Shown here: positions 56,036 through 64,000 of the stretch, piece by piece
Layout of the letters: the number at the start of each line of letters is the position of its first letter
Position numbering within the stretch: position 1 is the stretch's first letter
Program-made: the position numbers and the translations under genes
Notes under the pieces: generated by a model
What the model saw: only the letters and a program-made list of their open reading frames with translations
Databases searched by the model: none
Told to the model about the DNA's origin: nothing
Source: Ciona savignyi
Taxonomy: Eukaryota > Chordata > Ascidiacea > Phlebobranchia > Cionidae
Length of the DNA: 64,000 bases
Direction: 5' to 3'
Assembly: GCA_000149265.1 (NCBI GenBank)
Contig: CH002594.1
Coordinates: 27,780 to 91,779, forward strand

Positions 56036-57170
56036 GGGTTCTTGGGTGGTGGGGGTTTCCGACTTGTTAGTTAAGCAACAACAAGTAACGCTAGGTAAAT
56101 CAACAGCTAGTTAGGTTTACGTAGCCATAAATTGTGTTTTATGTATTAGCCGTGTAACCCCCATATCCATATATAGGCTACACAAAAAAGATTAAATTCC
56201 TGGATAAAGTTTTATTATGGGAATAATGGTAAACGTAACAAAATAATAGATAACGTTAACACTAAAAAGAGGTAAAGGGCACGGGAATTGTACAATATTT
56301 TATTGATAATAACCATTAAACACATGTCTTAACGATCCAACCTTCTATTTTGTGTCCAATTTCATCTTACCCTGTTTTAGTGTTAAGTAACGCTTGTCTA
56401 CTTTTAGCATTTTTGCCAATGTGTTTGTTATTATAAACAACTTATAAAATATAACTAGAATTACTTAAACTTGATATTTATATTATCTTCCTATTACCGC
56501 ACCATAATGTGCGTTGTTACACTATACACAGTACATTATTGTGTCACAATCTAGATTGTGTCATATGATGTAAGCCTGTCATCGCCTATATTAGCCTTAA
56601 ATTGTTGACTATAATTTTCACCCAACAATATTCACATTGTTGAATAAATTGCGGTTTGCTGTGCAGATAAATTGTAGGCCTATGTACTATGTGTGCTAAA
56701 AAAGCAAACTAATTCTTAATTCATGTTTAACAACAAAAGTATTCTGGACAAAATACAATGAAATAATACAATTAAATTAGTACTAATAGCAAATCGATCT
56801 AACTTTTAGACGATTTCGCAAATACACAACGAATATACTACAAATTAAACAGATTATATATATTTTTTTGTCGTTCCAGTTAGAATTTAGTTTTTTAGTT
56901 TCAAAAATAAAAACATGCAACAGGATCTGATATAAAATGAAAACCAAAAAAGTAATACGGTTAATAACAAAGCCAATTCTTACGCAATAGACCCATGTCA
57001 TTCAATTAAAAAGTTTTTGTTTGACACATAGACGAATCTGAAAGCCCAATATATTTCAAATATAAAAATTCTGGTAAAACACCATAAATACACCTCTAGT
57101 CATACCCAAGTAATTCTGATTTAAATATAAATACCAAAAATTAATAATATTCTTAAGTAAAGCTCAAACA
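56036..57170. other. Intergenic between tetraspan copies
   Basis: AT-rich with no supported gene. The only notable frames are short and lack resemblance to a family. Confidence 0.4.
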
Positions 57171-57335
57171 AACAAACTTCCGTTGGTTCTACCTTACTGA
57201 ACTAAAGGCGGGCAGTCGGGCACCCAGACATAATATCCTGCTTTCCTTGCGAGAGAACAATATGACAAAGAAAAGAGACTAAGGGAAAATATTTAAAGAG
57301 AAGAAAAGAAAAACAAACAAGGAAACATAATACTA
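57095..57335. repeat. Relic of a third tetraspan 5' flank
   Basis: CAAATAT.TTCTTAAGTAAAGCTCAAAC, TACCTTACTGAACTAAAGG, CACCCAGACATAATATCC and CTTTCCTTGCGAGAGAAC, followed by a purine-rich tract, align in order with the flanks at 55820-56035 and 61030-61225. No tetraspan exons follow it. Confidence 0.55.
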
Positions 57336-58084
57336 TATTCAATATCGGGATTATCTAGATTTAATTGCAAGAAATCAATATCCAACAAAAGGTCCGATAA
57401 CCACACATTTATTTTGATCGTGATGTGAGAAAACTGGTGTTGTGACTTACAGTACGTTTAACCAGTACTCAATGTATGCTTAATTCAACTACGAATGTAC
57501 ATGATATAATACAGGTAAATCCACACAAGCATACGGACAATGCACACAAAAACTACCCTGAACGTTACAGTGTACCGGTGTGAAAAGTTGGGAACAGATT
57601 TGTAAGTCTTAATCAACGTCGAGCGAAGTACAGGGAATAATTAAACTTTGCGTTTATCGTAATTGGTAAAATTACGTTTTTGTTCGGTTGTTGGTTATAT
57701 ACTGCAACTAAATGTTCTCTAGAAACACATTGAATACCAGTGCAAGTTTGCATATGCAAACAACGGTAAAATTGCATTGTATTTCAGTACAACATTTAGA
57801 TATCTATCTCCTTATACAATATAAACATCGTGGTAAAATATAACCCCTTAAATAATAAATACAGTAGATATATAACCGACAACGTGAACAAATACATTTA
57901 ACAATGTTAGCCAGTTTAATTTTTCTTTAATGGTACGGTATACCTAATACACACGATGGTCATGCAGAAAGTACAACAGTTAAAGCCAGTATTTTGGTAT
58001 TGCATGCCCTGCTTAGGGCTCTAATATTCACATTCTTTATTTATTTATTTTGCAAATATCGCAGTTCCACTTTACCCGGTGAAG
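57336..58084. other. Intergenic, nothing seen
   Basis: AT-rich sequence without a supported gene or a repeat that I can name. Confidence 0.4.
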
Positions 58085-58390
58085 CGTAATTTTGTCTTCC
58101 ATGCATGCTCAGATGGGTCGGATTGAAAATCCGGTTGCAGGTCGAAACCGGTCGATAAGCTGGCTCTAAACTAAGTTGTGCATTTGGACAACGCACTTAG
58201 CGCACACCCAGTGGGTTACGGTTATTGGTTTCGACTAAAAAGTAAAGAAGCGTCCTAATCATACACAATACACCGCGAACGGCCCGGTTAACGTTGGTGT
58301 CGCAAAGTTATATCTGACAATTATCCGTGCAATAAGATCTGCCTTTTCTCCATGCTTCGGGTTGGGTGAACATCTTATCATGCAAGCTGT
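58085..58390 (+). repeat. Diverged tRNA-derived SINE
   Basis: GGTTGCAGGTCGAAACCGGTCG, CACTTAGCGCACACCCAGTGGG, AAGCGTCCTAATCATACAC and TATCTGACAATTATCCGTGC in the expected order. Confidence 0.7.
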
Positions 58391-58396
58391 TTGGTC

Positions 58397-58685
58397 TGCC
58401 CGGTTGGTCTAGCGGTTAAGTGCGTCGCCTTTCAATCGAAACGTTGCAGGTTCGAAACTGGTCTCTAGCTAGTCGGTTGAGTCCTTGGGCAAGGTACTTT
58501 ACGGACATTGCCTGAACCCAGCGGATTAATTGGTTCTACCAAATTGAAGGAATGTGTTTATCAAATACAACAGACTGTAATAGCTCTGGTAACCCGACGA
58601 TGGGCGCGAGGTGATCTGACGATTGCCCGTGTAATAACCCCCTAGGTTTTCCCATTCACGGGGATAAAGATGAATATCCTATCCT
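58397..58685 (+). repeat. Full-length tRNA-derived SINE
   Basis: CCCGGTTGGTCTAGCGGTTA head with A box, GTTGCAGGTTCGAAAC B box, TAGCTAGTCGG, GGGCAAGGTACTTTACGG, AACCCGACGATGGGCGCG, GATTGCCCGTGTAATAAC and the tail GAATATCCTATCCTAT. Best plus-strand reference copy in the window. Confidence 0.9.
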
Positions 58686-58799
58686 ATGCTGTTTATATTG
58701 AAACGCACATAGACCCCAAGTGCAACGCGTGCACGCTCATTCAGCACGCCGTTTTACTGTGCAGCGAGTTAGATTCATAGCTAACTCAGCCACCACTTG

Positions 58800-59040
58800 T
58801 GTACTTGTGCCAAACACTTCGCGGAATTCGAATGAACTCAGCGGATTATTGGGTTGAACTGTTGGCTCGAACTAAAATAAGACGGAACGTCACCGGATCC
58901 GTGTCAGTATGTCGTGATGAATGTGATGATGTAACGCACTGCAATACCTGCTTAAAAAAAGCAATCTAAAAATTTCCGGTGTGGTAATGCCGCGTGGTTT
59001 CTCTCATTCAGATGCATAAAAAATAAACATACGTCATACG
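58800..59040 (+). repeat. Probable SINE remnant
   Basis: CCAAACACTTCGCGGAATTC, AACTCAGCGGATTATTGGG, ACGCACTGCAATACC and TTCTCTCATTCAGATGCAT follow the order of the SINE body but are strongly diverged. Confidence 0.4.
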
Positions 59041-59372
59041 CCAAGGCATAAATTGCTATTGTAATAATAGCTTTATTTCGTCGGATGAGAAACTTTTATT
59101 TACAGAAAACAGTACACAGGCTAAAAGTCATGGAAACAATAATTGTTTTGCCTAAAAGTCATGCTAAGCTAAAGTCATGGAAACAATAATTGTTTGCCTT
59201 CAACTTTAACATTAATACACTATAAACCAAACGTAGTAAGGCAATGCTGCGTTGTGTCAAATTAAAATGCCTACGTATGAAATAAGTCCAACAAAAATGT
59301 CGCATGCAAAGATGTCTGTTTTACTTTTTGCAATATATAGATAGGCCTGTAAAAAGTTTCTAGGTAAAATGT

Positions 59373-60858
59373 TCACACCTTCCCAATGTTACCATCCAGG
59401 GGTATAGAGTCGGGATATTCTGAGGCAACGCGGCACCAAGCCAGCACACCGAGGATTGCAGCAAGAAAAGCCAGCACGAAGGCAACCCATGCGAGATAGA
59501 AAGAGTAGCCGAATACTGGGTCGATCGAACTGAGATATTTCATAGCATCTTGCATCCCACCTGCGCCAGGACTCGATTCATGCATTGTTTCACGAGGGCT
59601 CGAATCTTCGACTGGTGTAAGGTTAGCGAGCTCTGGCATTGGGTCGCTGCTCGATCCTGGCGCTTGTCTCTTCTTTCTTCCCTGGCCCATAATGTCCTCC
59701 AGATTCGGCATGGAACTGGGGTCGATGTTTGATCCAAGGTTCTCTAAACCTGCAAGTGGGTTATTGCTGCTAGAACCTCCTGGAGAGCTTCCAAATCCTG
59801 CATAAGGGTTGGAACCGCCGGTGCCAGATGGTCCGAATGGATTCATCGAGCCCGAACCCGACATGCCATTACTGAACACTTTGCTGAAGGTGGTTCCCAG
59901 CTGTGCGGTCCACATGATCGGATTGTGGACAACTTTGCTCTGCGGGACAGTATAGGCCAGCGCTCCGCCAAGTAGAAATATCGCTGTGAGTAAAAAATAA
60001 GTAAGATGTGCGAAAAGTTGGTCTTTTTTTCTTTGCGAGATAGAGAGTTGGTGGAATATGTCAGGCCGACTACAGAAATAACTCATTAAGTTCTTTACAT
60101 AAACATTGTATAGAGTCATATAATGTTATGCTTATAGCGCAATTGCCCGCGGTCGCGGGTCAGCTGAGTTCATGACAAACAGTCTACGTGCCTGACTGCG
60201 TTTTGTCACGAGGGGATATTAAATATCTCCTACAATTACCTCCAAACGTAAGCACCACTGCTCCGATTACGTTGTAGGTGCGCGCTGCTGCTTTGCGTCG
60301 ATGGCTCATGGAGTCAGAGCAGCTGCTCATTATAATGAATATGACTCCCACAATAATGAGTAGCATGGAAAAGAAGAGAAGGCCAATCGTGACTCGGACA
60401 AAAGAATCCATGGAACTCACTAGAAAACCACAATGGAATTAACACAGCGGAAGTAGCACATAGGTGTAATAACGTAGCCTTGGTATATCTATACTAGCAT
60501 ATGAATATTTCACATTGCTTTTACGAAAGAACCACTTACTCGGTAAAGCAAGAGCTGCTTCCACAGACAGAATTGAGTAGGAGAATTTGAAAAGTCCCGT
60601 TTTAAAGCAAATTGCTCCGGTAAACATCGACTGATAGGAGTCTGGTAGACTCGACGCGCCGGCTGCACCCATCGTTTGCAATAAACTGCTTGCATCCATG
60701 CATGCCTGTCAATACACATGTCAGTTATAACAGCACAATATGAAAATCTCGTACACTATACTTACCACCATCCAGTCGCTTGTTGCAAGGGAAACGATCA
60801 GAAACAGGATCGCTAGAATGGCCACAATAATGGTCAACACCTGTGCAATTCTAGCCAT
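59373..60858 (-). CDS. Claudin/PMP22-like tetraspan with furin-site loop, copy B, 4 exons
   Basis: Minus-strand exons 60766-60858, 60540-60705, 60240-60419 and 59373-59983 are in phase. Exons 1-3 have exactly the lengths of copy A; exon 4 is 15 bases shorter, for 349 residues in total. TM1 (LTIIVAILAILFLIVSL), SDWMVAC, GAICFKTGLF, TM2-TM3 and TM4 (LAWVAFVLAFLAAILGVLAW) match copy A. The loop is Gly/Ser/Asn/Pro-rich with one NNPLAGLENLGSNI unit instead of two, and GQGRKKRQAP is kept. After the site it has extra acidic sequence (ELANLTPVEDSSPRE) with an NLT glycosylation site. Exon 3 is nearly identical to that of copy A, while exons 1, 2 and 4 differ much more. Confidence 0.85.
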
Positions 60859-61129
60859 GACCAATTCAAACTTAAATGTACCGATATCTGAAAACTAAAA
60901 ATAAAACGTTGGTAAAGTCGCGGTAACTTGTTATTCAAAGAATGGGTTTAAACACAAATGGGATGAAATTATTACACTTCAATAGATACGCGTACAATAA
61001 ACAGAGCGGCAAGCAATTCCGTATCAAAACCGTCAACAAGACATAATGGTCGACGCTATCGCTCGAACAAACAAACCCTCCTATAAGAGCGTAATTAGGG
61101 CGACATAATGGCACCCAGGCATCTCCAAC

Positions 61130-61225
61130 TCTTAGCGTCGCTCGCGAGAAAACAAAAGGATAAAGACAGAGAGAGAAAAGAAAAAGATTTTAAAGAAAAA
61201 AAAGAAACATAAGTCAACTGGTTAT
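61130..61225. promoter_or_regulatory. Purine-rich 5' flank of tetraspan copy B
   Basis: CGCTCGCGAGAAAACAAAAGG, ATAAAGACAGAGAGAGAAAAG and AAAAAAGAAACATAAG, aligned with the flanks at 55913 and 57235. Confidence 0.5.
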
Positions 61226-62515
61226 ATTGGATATCGGTACCGGGAGTTTTCAAACTGGTTAAACAACAAGAAGTAATGCTCGGTCAATTACTGACTTCAT
61301 TTCCGTGGTAATTTATAGAAGCCGGTTAAATTGTGTTTTGGGTATTGCTAATGTAACACCTACATCTATGCGACTATTCATACTCAAAATACATTCCAGA
61401 AATAAACAGTTAAACGCTTTACTATCAAAGTTAAAGGTGTCCGAGTTAAACATGTCACGTACCATTTTTTCGTTAACATTTTCGAAAGTCGATATTTGGT
61501 AAAGTATGTAGAATGTCTATAGTGCTATAGGTAGTGAAGAATCTAGACTTTAAATATTGGGTATTCTAAACTATAGTTAATTATTCTTTATTTAAAAGTA
61601 GTTATAGCTTAAGTGTCTTCTTAAAGCATTTTTTGATTTTTTTTGTTATTCTTAAATCACAATGTGTATTGTTATATAACATAATATGATTGCGTAAAAA
61701 TCGTTATTGCGCTAATCGATATATTTATACAGGTGATGCAAACAGGAGTTTAATTGCATCAAATATGTATTTTTTGATCCATATAAAAATGTTTACTTGT
61801 ATGGAAAATACAACGAATGCACTGAAACGCGTGTTACGGATACTAATAATTTTACTTGGAATAATATTTAATTATTTTCACTACAATATGTTCTGCAGAT
61901 TAACGAATGCAGTGTGTTAAACATACCCACCTGGCCTAACAACTTACACTCATCTACTCTTGGACATTTAACTTTTTATGGCTTCGCTTTATTAAATGAC
62001 GAAAATTTAGAACTATCCAAATTAATACAACATTAAAAAAACGGTGCATGATAAACAGATTTAGCAATAACACTTAATTCTGTCCTAATCTAATTTTTCC
62101 CAAGAAAACATTACATCGAAATGGCAGTTCAAAGGTAGGCGTTCCCGTCCAAACAATTTGCAAGCTTGCTCCCACCCCTCTTACGCCTATTGCATCTCAA
62201 GTCTGGTCACTCTCCAGTGAGCTTGAGTTATTTTAATAGGAAAGAAAAACGCAAACCTATTTCGTTTTCAAATGGAGAATAAGAAAAACCGGACAATCGT
62301 TGCCCTCGCCCGCTCTCACCTGCGCAACTAAAGAGAAGGGCGGGTTTCAAAAACAGGAAATAAAGTTTCTTTCTTTTTACGTACGCAACATGTTTAACAC
62401 AGTCTGAAAGAACAGTGTGGACGTTTTCTTTTTATGGTTTATTTTGAACCATAATGCTTTCTCACGTTAGTACCAGTAAGCCCATGATAAAAGATACAGT
62501 TTACTCTCTGATACA
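61226..62515. other. Intergenic, nothing firm
   Basis: Open frames of 65-76 residues occur but have no family resemblance and AT-rich codon use like the surrounding DNA. Confidence 0.35.
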
Positions 62516-62520
62516 CGGCG

Positions 62521-62530
62521 TATATATAAA
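62521..62530 (+). promoter_or_regulatory. TATA box
   Basis: TATATATAAAGCGCCGGG, with an ATG 34 bases after the box and an intergenic GC increase around it. Confidence 0.5.
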
Positions 62531-62563
62531 GCGCCGGGATTAATTCAATCCACTAACACAAAA

Positions 62564-62680
62564 ATGCACTCGCCCAACAACAGTTCACTTCCGGAACGAA
62601 AAAGCGTTCTCTTATCTGCGCATTTATGTAAGAAATGGTTAAGAGGAGGGGCCAGGTCTCATGGACATCTCCATAAATAA
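62564..62680 (+). CDS. Possible first exon or 38-residue ORF after a TATA box
   Basis: ATG at 62564 opens MHSPNNSSLPERKSVLLSA and runs to a stop at 62678-62680. A GTAAGA donor at 62628 could instead end a first exon after 64 coding bases. No product can be named; later exons would lie beyond this sequence or are not recognised. Confidence 0.3.
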   Translation: MHSPNNSSLPERKSVLLSAHLCKKWLRGGARSHGHLHK

Positions 62681-63235
62681 TTGATTTTTATGGATAACTT
62701 CCTTAACCTAGGCTATTCAAATGCTGCACGTAATGCACTTAGGGCAAAACTTATTCCTATTCGTTTTGAATTATTGGTTAATGCGGTAAACGAAAAGGGT
62801 TGATAAGCATTACGCCTTGCGTTACGAAGTAATACGGAAAACGCAAAGCGGTGATGGTGAATAAAATAAACGACAAGGGGTTTTGGACATTAAGTTGTAA
62901 TATTAAACAGAAGATAACATTACAAAAAGTTGAAAATTCGCTGTCAATTTACCTAGACAAAAGGTCAAATTACCTAAAACACAATGCTGTTGTTGTAATT
63001 CTAGCTGTGCAATCACGTCAGAGTTCTAGATATTTACTAAAGGTAGGACCCCACGGTGTGTTTTTGTTTAACCTTTAAAAGGTGTTCGTTATTAAACTAT
63101 TTTTTCTAAAACACTTTAAAAACGAAGCTACGAATGTTTTTTACAACAAATCAGTGTTGTGTGTTTGCAAAGAATTAACCTCATTGCCGTGCACGCGTTG
63201 GAATAATATGCTTCAGCTCAGTTACATTTTAACCA

Positions 63236-63338
63236 GAGGTGTCAGTCTCGCGGGTCGTAAATAGATCAAAAGTTGGTCCTCGGGACAATTACCAAAATGC
63301 AATGTTGTCCTTGATAACCCAGGAGTTTGCCACTCCTC
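63236..63338. mobile_element. Short hAT-like MITE fragment
   Basis: CAGAGGTGTCAGTCTCGCGGG at the left and AGGAGTTTGCCACTCCTC at the right form a poor inverted pair resembling common hAT MITE ends. No clear target duplication. Confidence 0.35.
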
Positions 63339-64000
63339 ATTTAAACATAGCTGATTCTACCCACAAAATCAATGACATCGCCTTTTCACTGCGCAGCAAA
63401 TGTTTAAACTTTCAAATCAATATCTGTTCGAATACACAATATATTAGATTCAAATAATAGCATACACTGTTTTAGTATAATTTTCGGTAAACACTTAAAA
63501 TGCAAAACTTTATACCTTCATCCGTTCCAGTAGTTTCAGCGTAAACTGGCAATAGGCTGCATTATAGTTACGTACTGTTTGGTACTGATAATATGACACC
63601 AATAAATCGACACATAACGACACCATAGTTGTTTTCAATATCATCTAATAAATAATCTTGGCGCGTCTCGTTTTTTTACGATAGTACATAAAACAAATAA
63701 AGGTTATGATGCTTCGGAAAACATCACATTCAGGATAGCAATTTATTAGTCGAATCGTACCAGCAAATTTTCCGGTGTTATCAACCCTAACTGCGAGTAC
63801 ATCGCTGTTTTAACTTTCTTAAAGATAGGTCAGTGCTGTTGCAACTGCTAGCTCGGTGCTATGAAATCCATTAACGCTTATAACTATAGCAAACATGCAA
63901 ACTCAGTAAAATAAAAAGCAAACGCTATGGAAGATGTGCTCATAATGTAATACGCGAGGTAACCAATAAGCGTTATTTTAAACACTGCAACTTATACCGT
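63339..64000. other. Terminal stretch, nothing seen
   Basis: AT-rich, with no supported exon, RNA gene or repeat. Confidence 0.35.

Noticed and set aside
58397..58480. tRNA gene (A and B boxes, GGTTCGAAAC)
   Set aside because: The sequence is the head of a SINE repeated many times with the same long body. No intact cloverleaf with a matched acceptor stem was found.

Overview
The window looks like nuclear DNA of a tunicate, most probably Ciona (C. intestinalis/robusta type). The base composition is AT-rich, genes have many short introns with GT-AG sites, tRNA-derived SINEs and small MITEs are dense, and one gene encodes a CCK/gastrin-type receptor that fits the ascidian cionin receptor. The species call is inference; no database was searched. 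Three runs of exactly 100 N mark assembly gaps of unknown true size.

Layout. 0.3-2.2 kb: a three-exon TMEM272-like membrane protein gene (+). 2.8-13.7 kb: a tandem duplication of about 3.8 kb whose two copies each hold a complete four-exon PDZD11-like gene (-). An LTR-like element with about 980-bp direct repeats sits at the junction next to a gap, and each copy carries a TIR element (complete in the right copy: 9-bp target duplication). 13.8-17.0 kb: intergenic, with an 85-bp x3 tandem repeat. 17.0-29.3 kb: a ten-exon cionin/CCK receptor gene (+) with a TATA promoter. Its 5-kb intron 8 holds a CACTA-like transposon unit that carries an intact, intron-containing SAMD3-like gene with its own promoter-like sequence. 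29.3-30.8 kb: MITEs and SINEs. 31.0-49.9 kb: GEMIN5 (-), rebuilt here as about 26 exons; one exon runs into a gap, and a Kolobok-like THAP transposon and many SINEs fill the introns. 51.0-52.5 kb: a single-exon leucine-rich-repeat protein gene (-). 54.1-60.9 kb: two tandem four-exon tetraspan genes (-) of claudin/PMP22 type, whose long second extracellular loop contains a furin-like RKKR site, with a relic of a third copy of their 5' flank between them. 61-64 kb: mostly non-coding, with one TATA box and a possible first exon.

The genes do not form a pathway. GEMIN5 serves snRNP assembly, the receptor serves neuropeptide signalling, PDZD11 is a membrane scaffold, and the tetraspans are likely surface or junction proteins. 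What unites the window is the traffic of mobile elements and local duplication around ordinary genes.
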